Source: Undaria pinnatifida
Taxonomy: Eukaryota; Sar; Phaeophyceae; Laminariales; Alariaceae
NCBI GenBank assembly: GCA_012845835.1
Contig: JABAKD010000013.1
Span: 8,161,128 to 8,225,127, forward strand
Reading direction: 5' to 3'
DNA: 64,000 nucleotides
Position 1 is the first letter of the stretch. Every line of letters starts with the position of its first letter. The notes beneath the pieces were generated by a model. The model did not search any database and was not told where the DNA came from. It saw only the letters and a program-made list of their open reading frames with translations. Positions 1 to 12,378 of the stretch are shown here, piece after piece. The position numbers and the translations under genes are program-made.

Positions 1-280
1 TCTTGGAGGCTACCAATGCCCAACCCTACAAAATCGGGTACCCCCCCTGCCGTAGCCTTAGCCAAAGCAGTTTCACGACGTCCTTTTGTGCCATACAGTA
101 GCGGGTATCCCGATTTAAGAGCACCCCGTGGCAATCCAAAACTCGCGCTCACATTGCTCATATTTATATTGGGCAAGATGTTACTTCTAGTATACGCGGG
201 ACATGCCGATTTAAGCGCTCTCAAGTCCCAAATCTTGTTGTCTCCCGCGGTCTTGGCGGGGTACCCCCTGTATTCGTATG

Positions 281-387
281 CAGGTGAAGCTCAAGAACGC
301 TCAAATGCAGGGACAGCTAGCACAAGCACAGCGCCCCGTGCCCCCGAGAGAACAACGCAAGCCGTCGCCCGTAAAGATGCACGGTAT
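281..387 (+). CDS. Possible internal exon of an unidentified gene
   Basis: An acceptor-like CAG precedes an open stretch that reads as a hydrophilic, Gln- and Pro-rich peptide (VKLKNAQMQGQLAQAQ, then RPVPPREQRKPSPVKMH), and a GT follows at about 388. The composition (no stops, Q/A-rich then basic) looks more like a coding exon than the surrounding AT-rich sequence. I do not recognise a family, and its splice phase (1) does not match the next candidate exon at 1243. It could be an isolated exon of a gene extending to the left of the window, or chance. Confidence 0.2.
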
Positions 388-1242
388 TGTGATCAACGGA
401 GTTAACCGGGCGACAGCGATGCTCGTTTTCGGCCACGAAGCTGTGCTATTGGGGTATGTCTTGGCAAAGCTGGGCGTCTGCATTGCTTCCGCTGTAATGG
501 GCGCGGGAGCCGTAAATGCGTCCTTCGATCGAGTATGGTGAGCGTCCTGTTGTTACGTGTCCCCCTACATCACCTTTCCCAGGAGGTGGAAATTCATACT
601 CACCAACCCTCCTTACCCCCCCCTTCCCCAAACGAGTATATTAAGTAATTACTTACCCCCCTTGGCGTTTGCGTTGCCCCCGCTGTGTTGGGTGCGGAGG
701 TGGTTTGGTGAGTGTGTAGTGAGTGTCCTGTTGTTATGTGTCCCCTACATCGTCTTTCCCGACATTGCACCATTTGGCGCATATGATTCGTAGAACTGGT
801 GTCCAGTTGTTCAGCCCCGTCTTTATTTCTCGGCTCCGGTGTCCAGAACGCCGAGTTTGGCCTTTTCATCGCACAAGCGGACTCACTCATGTTTTCATTT
901 TATCTAATGGTTCGGCTTTGTTTTCCCTCTACGTCGTCTCCCTCGACAGTGGATGTTAGTTAATGCCTTCAATTCGGTACCAGGGCACATTAACTACTGT
1001 ATTACACCCCACACTACTACCCATATGTGTAGGATACTTCTTGTGGAGCCATCGTCTCTCTCGCGTGTGCACCACCCCTGTGTGTGGGCGCTGCCCAATC
1101 GTCTTGCCCTTGGCTGTTCTGATTTAGTTTTTTTGTATGTTTTCGGTGTGTATTTCATCTGATGGATGTGAAAAAAATCGCTACTGACGGATTAGCTCTT
1201 TGCGTGCTGCCTCGTTGTCGGTCCGTGTTTTCAAGGGTGGTG

Positions 1243-2230
1243 ATGAGCGCCGGCCTCTCTGTGGAAGACAAGGACCACCTGCACCAGCTACACCAGAGGA
1301 AGTTTAGGGCGATGAAGGCGCCATTCCAGAACGTGACCGACCGCCGGACTAGGGGCGCCATCGCGGCGGGGTGCTTGAGTCTCTTCTTCATCATCGCGTC
1401 GGCTTTCCGGTGAGCGGTAATTGCTTCCAGTTTGTACGATACGAATTATCACGGCGACCGATGCGCAGCTCATTTTTTTTCGAAATCAGGCGTATATCGT
1501 GGCTTATTATTGGGTTTTGGGTGCAACCCTGCTCCGTGGAAGTTTGGAAACAATCGCGGAATTATGAACTTGGACGGGTTGATTCCCGGAACGTGCGGGA
1601 GGAAGACGCTGATAACCAACGTCTCTTACCGTCTGCTAAACTGTGGTGCAGCTGCGCTCCAAAAGACGCAGTATCAGCACCACATACACCTTGTATTTTA
1701 AATTGAGTTAACTTCGTGAAGGAGGGGCCTCGCTGGAGTGCTGGGTGCTTGCTGTCTGCAAATACACTCAAGTAGTGCGTTTGTATATGGGATGCAACGT
1801 AACGCAGATTAATCTCGAGGCGCAGGCGTGAAAAGCTGAGTTCCACACCACGGCTGCTGTGGATTTGTTTGGGCATCCCAATCGTACACGAGTACATACA
1901 TGTGCATACCACCGTATGAACTCCTCAACACCCACAACATCCGCGCCGCCGCCTCTCGACACTCTACCGCGTTTTTGTTAACGCAGAGATAGCATGGACA
2001 CCATCGGCTGCAGCTTGATCTTCCTATCGCTTGTGGACAGCGCTCACATTTGCTGGGAGGTTCAAGTGGGACGGTGGGTCATGGCCTCCCTCGTGCAGAC
2101 GAGCAACCTGCTCAACATTGGCCCTGACCGCGCCAGGCACCCGGCGCGCGATTTGCTCCGATCACGCGCGTTGCTTTTGTGGGTGTTGCTTGGCTCCGTG
2201 TTTTTCGTTTTGATCGTCGTGAGGTCGTGA
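1243..2230 (+). CDS. Hypothetical small membrane protein, two candidate exons
   Basis: Exon 1 is 1243-1409, starting at an ATG (MSAGLSVEDKDHL) and ending at a good donor (CCG/gtgagc, phase 2). Exon 2 is 1987-2230, entered at acgcag/A in the matching phase and ending at TGA. Together they predict 136 residues: a charged N-terminus with RKFRAMKAPF and a DRRTRG motif, a hydrophobic segment near residues 38-54, a second weaker one near 60-74, and a C-terminal hydrophobic anchor (LLLWVLLGSVFFVLIV) followed by RS. The first exon loosely resembles small mitochondrial inner-membrane assembly factors (COA3-like: basic helix, then one membrane span), and the tail resembles tail-anchored proteins, but neither match is strong. 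Matching phase and a terminal membrane anchor are the only support. No function is assigned. Confidence 0.3.
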
Positions 2231-3004
2231 TCCGTTGGTAGGCTTTGTCGAAAGGATCCACACACAGCACAAATCACGATCTAGATCATCTAGATCATCT
2301 AGATCCTATATCTGTCGTTATAATACGATGTGCAGGATCTGCATGGTACAGATCCAACCCAGGAACAATGTGCTAGATCCTTCAAACCATCCGGTTTTCA
2401 CCCGCCAACATGATCTATAGGCCATTGCCGATATTGGAGACCAGGGATCTGTCAGTGCCCCTAAATACATACGAAGTAGATCGTCAATAATGGGGATCTG
2501 ATTTGTGCATGTGTGAAAGGATGTGAAAGGATGCCTTCCTTCCGAGCGAAGTCGAGCTGGATAGAGCGAGATAATAAGGTCTGGGCTGTGTGAGCTTCGT
2601 TTACCAGGAAGACACGCGCGTCCTATGATACAGTATAAAACACCTGTGATATTAAGAAAACAAGCAAGAAGAGATGCAGGCTGGGATTTACGGAAAAACT
2701 ATGAATTTGGGAGCCTGAAGTTAGTGTTTAACGCGCGCCCTTTCTCGAGTACGCCCGCGCAAGCATCCCTCTTTATGTTTTGGTGTCATCTACTGTATGT
2801 CATACTTTGTATGATATGTATCAATAGCGTCCTTTTGGTTGATATCGGGTGGATTCCCGGTTGCATATAGTGTTTGTCGCGGCTGCATATAGTATTTGTC
2901 ATGGTACACCTCACCGTGGGTGAATGAAGTAGTGTGGGAGTGAGCACGTCGGTAGAGGCGTGCTTCTAAAGTTTAATCGATCCGCTCGTAGTGTTTTAAG
3001 TTAA
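2231..3004. other. Gene-free stretch with a short ATCTAG-type microsatellite
   Basis: No convincing exon on either strand. Positions 2278-2306 hold repeats of GATCATCTA, and further GATC-rich words continue to about 2500. The open frames here are short and lack splice-consistent neighbours. Confidence 0.5.
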
Positions 3005-3900
3005 CTGGTACCCTAGTGTGGAATACCGGTCACCTCTTATATTATGGAATACCAGCAACGTTGTATTTTTTAGCGTGCTGTAGTATTATAGGGTGTCACC
3101 TACCAGACTTGTGTGGAATACCAGCAATGCTATCTTTTCTTGTGTGCTGTAGTATCATATCGTGTCACGTCACGTTCGGTCTTTCGTGTTGCAGTTACGT
3201 AGTCCGGTATGGAATAGCAGCAACGTCATATTTTCGTGCGTGTTGCTGTAGTATAATATTGTGTCACCTACCAGGCTAGTATGGAGTACCAGCAACGCTG
3301 TCTTTCTTTGCGCGCTTGTAGTATCATGTGTGTCACCTCGCGGCGTGTTTCGATCGTAATGGTTATTTTTTACTTTGGTGCCAGCTACCTAGTACGGCAA
3401 GGAATAGTAGCAACGCTATATTTCCTTGCGTGCTGTACTATTAATATTAATAGACATTTCGTGCCCGCAGTTTTATGATTGGGGAATGTTTTATATTGGT
3501 ATGTACCTGGTGCTGATTTTTTTATTGGTAGAAAATCCTTGGTCCGACACGTGCCGTCATCCGGGATCGTGGCGTCACTTTTTAAAAATAATGGCAAATT
3601 GAGCACCTTTTCTTTTCTTTTCGCCGAGCTTGAGTTTTTTAGAAATCTGGAATCATATCGCGTTACCTACCAGCCTACAGTAGTATGGAGTACAGGGACG
3701 TTATATTCTTGTGCGCGCGGTGTAGTATCATACATTAATAATTTCATCTGCCAGACTATTCATAGTATGAAAAAGCAGCAAGGCTATATTCCTGTGCGTG
3801 CTGTAGTATCATATTACACACCTCCCAGCCTAGTATGGATTACCAGCATCGTTGTATTTCCGTCCATGCGTGCATGCGTGCAGTGTCATATTAATAATAG
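3005..3900. repeat. Degenerate minisatellite, unit roughly 65-110 bp
   Basis: The words GGAATACCAGCAACG, GCGTGCTGTAGTATCATA and GTGTCACCTACCAG recur in the same order at least seven times (for example near 3050, 3115, 3210, 3280, 3400, 3690 and 3790). Copies differ by substitutions and small indels, so the array is old. Open frames of 65-142 codons that run through it are artefacts of the repeat: they give repetitive Cys/Leu/Tyr-rich translations with no known domain. Confidence 0.7.
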
Positions 3901-3917
3901 TTGTTAAACGGGGTGGT

Positions 3918-4085
3918 GCTGAGTAAAGGGGTTGAAGCCCTTGGGTAAAATCTGAGCTCTAGGCTTCAAAGCCAGGCGGGCCCTAGATTGGGCTTTAATT
4001 AGAGACACCATAACCACTACGTAAGCTAGCATTCAGCGCTGGGTGATAGCTCAGTGGGTGTGGTGTACCTCTAACAGCATCATAT
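3918..4085 (+). repeat. Dispersed SINE-like repeat with tRNA A-box-like words in inverted order (copy 1)
   Basis: The segment holds GACACCATAACCACT-like sequence followed about 40 bp later by its inverted counterpart GATAGCTCAGTGGGTGTGGTGT, which resembles a tRNA D-arm/A-box. A second copy with the same order of words (GAAGCCCTTGGGTAAA, then GGGCTTTAATTAGAG, then the inverted pair) lies at 39190-39370. Shorter A-box-like fragments occur near 32585 and 56708. The two long copies are diverged but colinear, so this is a dispersed family rather than chance. Confidence 0.55.
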
Positions 4086-4904
4086 TGCGTTATGTCGCGC
4101 CTTGACTGCGATCACGCTCATGGAGGACAGCAGACAAGGGCTACGATAGGGGTACAAGAGTACAATAGTACCTCTTTTTGGCCTGAATATTTCTGACTGA
4201 CGGGGCTCCCGCAATTGGCGCCATTAAAACCATTTAGACCAACAACTAGGCCATTACCCAATAGTGTTGGAATAATAGTAGCTCATTTTCAACACTAACA
4301 ATATTCGTTGTGCGCTGAGGTTGTTCACCGGGGTATGCGTACCTTTTCTGTCCAAGCAAGTTTTGGGGTGAGATGTGGAGTTCCTCCAGTAAGGAGCCTG
4401 AGCCTGAGAAGCTTTAGGTGCCACCTAGGACAGGTCGGCAGTGGATTCGGCCGAGGAGAAATGCTCCTTGCCAGTCCGGCTGTTAATTTTGATCGTTCGA
4501 AGTTGTGATTTTGACGTTTGTTGTGTTACTGTCGACAACCACGGCCGTTCTTCGTCAGACTGTAAGTAGTGGTGAGTACAGGGTACAGATACAGTGGGGG
4601 CCTCCCTATAGATCGTGACGTCACTTTTTTGGTACCTGTTGCCGGTATAGTGCCGGTGAAGTCGCTTGGCACAACTGAAACCCTCTATACTAGTACCAGT
4701 ATAGGTGCTGTACCCAATAGTGCCGGTATCCGCTATATGCCGGTGTTGTAGGCTGGCACATACCGGCTCTACGGGGAAATAAGGGTCCCTAGTTTTAAGG
4801 CCACCGATTAATCGTGATGCCTCGTGTTATGTTCTCCTGTTGATCTTGGATTAATGCCGGGGGAGGGGGTTCTAATTCAGTGTATGGTGGTGTTTTTGTC
4901 AGGG

Positions 4905-5090
4905 CTTTTCACTGGCCGTGACCCGACCTGCGGGTCGGGGCAGGAGGTTTTCGAACTCTCGAAGGGCCGAGTACGATCGTGTCAAGATGAGAGGCGTTCC
5001 AAATCCCACGGGTGGTGTCACGAGGTTTTCAAATATCACGAGTCGGATTGTGCCACTCTCACCCGACCCGACCCGTGAAAAACCTTCAAG
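4905..5090. repeat. GGGTC-rich dispersed element (copy 1)
   Basis: The element starts with GGGCTTTTCACTGGCCGTGA and CCCGACC words and ends in ACCCGACCCGTGAAAAACC, so its ends are inverted repeats of each other. Internal words such as GAGGTTTTCAAATATCACG recur in the other copies at 22630-22835, 30630-30990 and 31255-31570. Here the pentamer array itself is short and degraded. Confidence 0.6.
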
Positions 5091-5593
5091 GCTTGTGTTT
5101 TTCATGAGCGATCAGCTGATGAAACCGAAAAGCTTGGTTTTTATTATGAGCGATCGGCTGACGAAACTTTGTAGTTGGCATTGCGTCGGCGGCTACTAAT
5201 GTTATGCTTCTTTCATGTTAACCCTTTTGTGAATTGGTGGGTGTTACAGTGTATAGATCGTTTGCTTCTGAGCATGCCACGCGTGGGTTGATACAGCAGC
5301 GAGTCGGGACCTCTGCCATGTTACTTCATCTCACCTCGCTGCCTGGGAGTTCGTAGCTAGAGACGTCGCGAGAACCAGCGGTACCGGTCGATCCTCCGGG
5401 ATTTCCACCAAGCACAGCGACAGATTGTTCTAGTTTCCAAGTCAGCAGCAGCGTGATCGAGCGTTTGGATCTCGTAAGCACGGGGGACGACGTATGCATA
5501 TGAGCGAGTAGCGTTCATGCTCGTGCGAACTGTGGTTTGCCTATTCACTTTTGACTTTTAACTTTTCTTTCTTTCTCAGGGAGGTGGTTAAGA

Positions 5594-5875
5594 ACTGAAT
5601 AGAACTGCAAACACCAGGTTATTGCGAAGGTATGGTACTAAGCTGAGTACCCTGTCCCCTAGGAGAGGCGTTCTTCTCACGAAAATGAAACCGTCTGCGT
5701 GATGAAACGTCCCCCTCGAAACCCAGGTGTTTAATAACCGAGTAGAACTGCAAACACCAGGGGTTTGGGAAGGTGTGGTATTCAGCCGAGTGTACCCTGT
5801 CCCCTAGAAGAGGCATTTTTCTCACATAATATGAAATCGTCTGCGGGATAAAACATCCCTCCCGAAACCCAAATG
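5594..5875. repeat. Direct duplication of about 140 bp
   Basis: The two halves share AGAACTGCAAACACCAGG, then GGTATGGTACT/GGTGTGGTATT, then ACCCTGTCCCCTAG, TTCTCAC and CGAAACCCA in the same order, starting near 5594 and 5736. Downstream, near 5970, a GTGGGTTCGAGTCCCAGCAT word resembles a tRNA B-box, so the block may belong to a tRNA-derived repeat. No gene is seen. Confidence 0.6.
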
Positions 5876-6099
5876 GAGACCCTCCTCTTCTCTACGCTCA
5901 ATACGCCGCGGTTGAGACCACGACCCATCGTACTTTTCCGTTTCCGTGCTTGGCCGCCACAACGTGGGTTCGAGTCCCAGCATGGTGACTCTTTTTCTGG
6001 GTTAAAAAATCCTCGAAGGTTGTTGATATCCTTAGAGCAGTCCGTGGCGGGTGGGTTCGCCTCGGAGATCGATGCTGACGAGATCATCGTGGAACCCTA

Positions 6100-9000
6100 A
6101 AGTATACCTGGTATGTTTTATAGATTCGCCTGGGGTAGCCCCAGCCTCGATCTAAATCTCCACCCTGTTTTTGCCCCTGGGCAGTTGCGGCTGGGACGAG
6201 CGCGTTATTTATCGTAACGCATTGCTTGCGCCATTCACCGTAGTCGCAGAACGATTTGCGCCAATGACGACAGCATAGAGACGGACGTGCCATGGCATAA
6301 TCTACTAAAACACGTTAACAGTTAGTTGATTGAAACGGCATACAAAGCGGGAGAAAAACAACCCAAGCAGGACCCGACGCACATTTTATCATTAAATTGC
6401 GAAGTCGACAGCAACAGGACGGACTCTGTACTCCGGCGTGCTTCTACCGTGTTCTGTGTTGCGCCCGGAGCACGCAGGCTCTGCTCGCGCGGTCTTATGA
6501 CTGCGGTTTCGGAGAGCACACCCAGCCACGGTCATGTCCCTATATCTTACCGAGGTCCCTCCCCGCTGTCACACAATAATGCTGGCCGCCCACATTCACC
6601 CCACTAAGCTGGGGTCCAGAACTAAAGCGTGCAGCACCAACGCGGGGCCACGGCTGCATCCTAGTGCATCCGGAACCCAGTATGGGTGCTCCCCTCAACG
6701 CTGGTTGGGTGGTGTTGTTTGCGTTGTTGCCGGGTGTATGATAGGTTCACGTTAGTCTTTCATTTTTGTCTTGTCGAAAAAACAGGAAGATTGTCAAATG
6801 GTTGGATGTTTGGAGACATTCCGTTCTGAAAATTTTCCAAAATACAAGGTACAACTTTACACAGTCGACCAGGACGACCACCTCTAAACACGGAAAATGC
6901 ACCAAATTAGTTGCAGTAGTACTTCGCCCCGCTTTCAAGACGCTCCGCTTTAATTGCGTTCTTTTTCTCAGAACCAAGGTGTCCCGCAGAGTATACATCA
7001 ACCAGGGGGGGGGTGCAGTTTCATCCCATGGGGCCCCCAAAGTTGCTGCAGATCACACCTATATAGCTGCGAAGAGCGAAAGAAGAGGGTGAGGTGCAGG
7101 CCACTCTTGGCGATGCACGAGCGTATATTATATGTTCCAGACAGAGTAAAAGTTGATCTTGTGCAGCAAAACCGAACACTGCCCACTTGCAACAAGATTT
7201 ACGGCAACGTATTGGTGCTGGGAGTGTTGCTTCATGCGATGGAGGTCCACGAGGGTGCGCTGCACATGCGTTGACATAGGAATCACGGGGTGGAGCATAT
7301 GTGGACGCCCTAGGGCTCGCGCGCGGCACGAACCACGCGATACCGCCATGGATGGTCTGACCAGGAGGCTCACGAGGCAAAAGACCGGGTTGCGAACGAG
7401 GCTCTGGCGATATGTTTTCTGGCAAAATTATGATACCGATGTTCGTAGAAGTTTTAGTAGTCCTCGTCGATCCACGACGGCAATACAGCAACTTCTAGAT
7501 TTGTCCCGAGGGTGCCGCTTGGATGGCTAGCACCGTCGTCTTCTGTGATGCTTGTGCCTTGTGGTATAACTGCGTGTAAAAGCTGTTCGCTCGCTGTCCA
7601 CGCGAAGGTACCCCTGCCCCAAGGTCGAGCTTCACGGTTCCGCCGCAAAGTCAGTTGAATTCTGACCTGTTCTGATTGGTTGCCCAGACTTCAATACGTA
7701 GTCCATATCGGACACAAACAGGTTGGAATTGAAGGAACAAATGCGGACAGCCACGTTCCATTCCAACCCTTCCAACGAGGCCGATTTAACGCCGAGACAC
7801 CTACGGTACAAATTACTTGGATTCAAAGTTGGACTTTTTTCTGTGGGATTTTCTGTTGGAAAAACGCAGCATCCTCACATCCTCGCCCCTCACAGCCCAC
7901 AACCGACCATGTCCTCGTATTTCAACCGGAGTTGACAGTTCGTGATCAACTGATCGACTGGCAATCCCTGGAGTTGAAACACACAGATTCGCCCCCCTCC
8001 GAGCGCTGTTCGCCAGGCCGGAGGTAAACGCTAAACGGTAAACGAGCCATCCCACGGTAGAGTTGCAGCAGAAAGCCCTGAGCTCCGCACATACATGAGG
8101 AACTCAATATCTCACCCGAAAAATATCTCCGACAGGCATTCGTTCGCACTGCCCGACCAAGCTTCTACGCCTTAGCTCTAAAACATTATGTGCTCGTGAA
8201 ATTGCTTCACTAACAGGTAGTTCCTCACATGAGGAGCTCCGTTGGCCAGGGACGTTTTGGCGCCAAAGTGCAACCTCTGTCGTGGGATGACTCAAACGGT
8301 GAAAAACATCAGAAACACCCACAAGATCCCGGACTTTTTCGTGTTTATGTTTCCCGTTTCAACCACGCCTTCTGATTTGTGTGTGAACTCCTTGGATTTC
8401 AGATTTCATAGAAAAATGATCAGTTATCAGCAATGTACGAGGAAGTGCTGCGCTGTGTGGACTGACTGTGTGTGCTGCGCCGTGTGGGTTATTGCTAAGG
8501 TAAGATGTACCGTGAAGGAGGTGACAAGCTGTCGCCCTTCCGGTGCTTCTAGTTGGTGTAAGTTTATCTTCAAGGCTCAGAGAAGACGTTATGGTAGTGT
8601 CGTCGTAGGACAAAATGCGGCGAGATTATAGTCTAGACTAGGCCAAATACGTTTTCAAAATACGTTGAATGATGCACTGCTGTGAGCGATGTTTGGACTT
8701 TAGCTGACTTATCGAGCCTTTTCGAGGTACCTCGAGGTACCTACAGTGTACCTCATTGAAGGACGATAGCGAAGGTTTTGCCGTTGAATGCAAACTCACT
8801 ACCGGTGCTTCTAGCGTTGGCAGTTGACACACTCTTTTCTGGAGAAGGCCGGGCACGAGTAATAACAGCGCGGTTACCAGGTCACCAGGAACAGGTACCA
8901 GGTACCAGTACGTGTTTACTCGGTTGACACACCATTCGGGAGAAGACCGGGCAGTAGTAACAGTTAGCGGCATCAATTACCAGGTCACGAGGTACGAGGT

Positions 9001-9650
9001 ACTTGGTATGTGTTTACGCCTCCAGCCTAACCTGCAACGAATAATACGGAGTACCTGGTACCTGATACGAGGTATGAAATATATAATACAAGGGCTTCGC
9101 TCGCGGGCGGCTGGACGCCGCCCGCTACGCTTGCGCAAGGCAAGGAAGAATGCAACTAAAAACATGTGAAGGGGGCAGAAAGAAGGGGCCCACGATTTGG
9201 TGCGGACAGCGATTTGATAATGCCAAGAGCTGCTTATGCAAAGCAAATTGCCTTGTTGTTGTGCTCAGCTGTGTTGTGTGCTTTTGGTACCGGTGTTACG
9301 TTCTGATCGGCGGTACGGGGGTACTTTGCGTGGGGGAAAAAACAGGGGGCCGTGCAAGATCGAATACATATAGAAAAAAAAATAATATATAGACTATAGT
9401 ACACAACAACACGTATTATACCCGGTACTGCTCTAGTCTATGTTCGAAAGAAAGGACACAGCGCAGCACGACACAGCACCGCAGCGAAGGGCACACGGCA
9501 CCGCACCGCACGGCTCCCCACGGCGCTACGCTGCGCTGCTGGGCTGTATAAAGCCGGACTGATCTGAGCTGGGCGTGTATTGTGATCCAACAGCGTAGTA
9601 CCTGATAGTATGTACAAACCTGGTGTAGTAGTACCGGTATGTACTACTAG
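6100..9650. other. Gene-free stretch
   Basis: I see no exon chain with consistent phase and no recognisable domain on either strand. Many overlapping frames of 60-156 codons occur but translate to low-similarity, Cys/Arg-rich sequences typical of non-coding DNA at this base composition. Words such as GGTACCTGGTACC recur around 8730-9070. A perfect hairpin lies at 9104-9124. Confidence 0.5.
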
Positions 9651-9654
9651 AAGC

Positions 9655-10150
9655 CTCAAGGTCTTCTCGTAGGTTCGAATCCCGGTGTCATCGGGGAAAG
9701 AAAATGATCCTCATGAAAAAATAATTAGATTATCAACGTGACTTTGTGGCCTTCTAGTAGATAGACTGTCCACTTATAAGCCTGGTGTTCTTTGGTTGAA
9801 TCCAGGGGTCATATGAGAAAAAAAATGATCATGAAAAAAATGATGTTTATTTTTTGGTAAAAAATGGTAGTACTGGTAGATACACCACTCACTGCTGCTG
9901 TGACATATTGTGGTCTAGTACATAGACTGTCCGCGTATAATCCTGGTGGCCTTCGCTGGTTCGAATCCGGGTGTCATCGAAAAAAAAATGATGCTCAAGA
10001 AAAATCGATATTTATTTGTCAAGAAAAAAATTAGATAGCAATGTGACGTTGTGGTCTAGTAGATAGACTGTCCGCTTATAAGCCTGGTTTTCGTTAGTTG
10101 AATCCAGGCGTCATCGGGGAAAAAAAAATATCCTCTTGAAAGAATCGATA
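9655..10150 (+). repeat. Cluster of tRNA-related SINE-like units
   Basis: Three units (about 9740-9835, 9900-10010 and 10035-10150) each carry TGGTCTAGTAGATAGACTGTCC (A-box-like, D-arm), CTTATAA at the anticodon position, GGTTCGAATCC-type B-box and GTGTCATCG, followed by an A-rich tail with AAAAATGATCCTCATG. A fourth, 5'-truncated unit ends near 9715. The CTTATAA loop suggests a tRNA-Ile(UAU)-like source. The acceptor arms do not pair well, so I regard them as tRNA-derived retroelement heads, not functional tRNAs. Confidence 0.6.
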
Positions 10151-10609
10151 ATTTTATAGGAGTATAAAAATTGAAAAACGTCAGCTGTGAGTACGACCGG
10201 TTGAATGGTTGAAACTCAAAGCAAGAAATCAAAGAAAAGCTGGACCAATTGTAAATGTCCAGAAGAAAATGAAAAACGAGTTCGAACGAATCAAATTTAA
10301 AGGAGATAGTAGAAAATGAACGAGGAAACAACTGATTCAATGAAAAACGAAAAAAGTACAATAATTGTCATAACTGGTCCACAGCTTAAGCTTGCTCCTG
10401 TTGTTGCCTTGTGCTGTGTGCCCTTGGGCGCATTACAAAAAGCTCGCATGGACGTCTATTGAAATGCAAGTTCAACTCCCTCGCATGGACGTCCTTTAAA
10501 ATGCATATTCAGCTCCCGAAGAAACAAAGTTGCAAGTTCAACTCCCAAAAACAAAAGATACTTGGAAAAAAAGAGTTGAAAAAAAAAAGTTAAAAAAACG
10601 TTCAGAACA

Positions 10610-11130
10610 TGGGCTGACCTGAGCCGGGGGTGCGTTGTGATCCAACAACGTATTATGTACAAACTTATTACCGGCACGTGGGATAATACTGCGAATGAAT
10701 GTTACTGGCAGGTACGAACTAATAAAAGTACCGCAAAGCACGCAGCATGGCAAAGAAAGCAGCAAAGCACGTCAAAGCACAGCGCTGCGCTTTTTGCTAA
10801 GCTAGAACTACAGGGCATCGCAGGGCACTGCATGGCGCTGCGTTGCTGCGAGCTATAGCGCTGCGGTGGGGTGCTGGGCGGGCTGACCTGAGCTGGGGGT
10901 GCGTTGTGATCCAACAACGTATTATGTACAAACTTATTACCGGTACGTGGGATGATACTGCGAATGAATGTTACTGGCATGTAGGAACTATTAAAAGTAC
11001 CGCAAAGCACGCAGCATGGCAAAGCAGCAAAGCACGTCAAAGCACAGCGCTGCGCTTTGCTAAGCTAGAGCTGCAGGGCATCGCAGGGCACTGCACGGCG
11101 CTGCGTTGCTGCGAGCTATAGCGCTGCGGT
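10610..11130 (+). repeat. Tandem duplication of about 262 bp
   Basis: Two nearly identical units start near 10612 and 10880: GCTGACCTGAGC, GTGCGTTGTGATCCAACAACG, TATTATGTACAAACTTATTACC, AAAGTACCGCAAAGCACGCAGC and GCTGCGTTGCTGCGAGCTATAG appear in the same order. Related diverged words occur at 9460-9620. The high identity indicates a recent duplication. Confidence 0.75.
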
Positions 11131-11454
11131 GGGGTGCTGGGCGGTGCGAAGCTGATGAGCCAAGCCCAGATCTCAGCTGACGAAACTCGGAGATGCCAGG
11201 GAAGCACCAACCGAGCGCTTTCGGCACGAAGATAATTTTGTAATTTCCCCAGCAACTAATTGGGAACTTCGGGACGGTTCTTTTCCCCAGCAACTAATTT
11301 TCTTTTCGGCAATTACGGGCTGAGAAGGGCTGAGAGGGGGGAGGATATGCCGAGCGAGACCTCCGAGGGGGTCGAGGTCTAGATAATTATGTTTATATCA
11401 CTCGTCTCCTCTTATTGGAGGCTTGACATGGACTTCCCTTTATAGTTCGTACCT

Positions 11455-11920
11455 TGCTCATTGGCACAAGGGCTAGGGGGTGTTGGTAACACTCCTCAGC
11501 CCCCCCGGCTATACACAACCTTTGTCGACACGAGTATCGTAGAGCCAGTTCTTCTCAGGTACAGTACTGCTACTCCAGCTGACTTGCAACGTACGGAGTA
11601 CCTGATACGATGTATGAAACTTACATGATTTTGTCTCCTGTTACAGGAGACTTGACCATGGCTCTTACTCACTTACTATTTTATAAAAATTGAAAAACGT
11701 CCGCTGTGAGTAAGACCGATTGAATGGTTGAAACTCAACTTTGCAAGCTGCGTGGTACATCTCTCTTTCGCTAATATACCGTAGTTGCACAAAATGTACG
11801 GAAGGTTATTTATATATAGCACAGCGGCTAGGGGATGTTGGTAACATTCCTCAGCCCCCGGCTATACACAATTTATCAATATCGTCGAGTCAGTTCTTAG
11901 CTGTCAGGTACAGCACTACT
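11455..11920 (+). repeat. Direct duplication around GTTGGTAACA...CCGGCTATACACAA
   Basis: Segments at 11455-11580 and 11815-11915 share GGCTAGGGG.TGTTGGTAACA, CTCCTCAGCCCCC..GGCTATACACAA and GAG.CAGTTCTT...CAGGTACAG. Between them, 11685-11820 is a copy of the dispersed repeat TTGAAAAACGTCCGCTGTGAG that also occurs at 10165-10225, 34868-35010 and, inverted, near 45155-45195. Confidence 0.55.
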
Positions 11921-12378
11921 ACACACTAGACTGTAAAGAACAAGCTACTCGTACGTAGTCTATAGCGATCTCGATGCCTTCGGGGGTTACTCTAGGCAGT
12001 TCCCTGGTCTCTCCGACTACTTTCAGCCCTTTATTGTCGACGAGGAACATATATTTTTCAGGATCGATCTGTGGAGTGTTTATTTGTCTGCTTTTTTGCC
12101 TTTTATTGTTATTCCACCCTCGGCCATACATGCAAATACTTACAGGTGTCTCCCCGCCTTCGGAGGCCACCCTTGGCAGTTCCCTGGCCTCTCAGCCTAC
12201 CCTCAGCTCTTAAATGCCGACCGGAAAATATTTTTTCAGGACCGATCCATGCACTGTTTCCCCCCGCTCTTTTTTTTCGCCTTTTGCCCCTTTTTTTTTT
12301 GCCTTTTTTTGTTTTGTTTTTGAACCTGTGCTTATGTTGCGCACAGCACAAAGGCACAAACCAAGCCCCGGTAGCCAC

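Noticed and set aside
9740-10120. Functional tRNA genes
   Set aside because: A- and B-boxes are present but acceptor and anticodon stems do not pair properly and units carry A-rich tails, so they are SINE-like pseudo-tRNAs.
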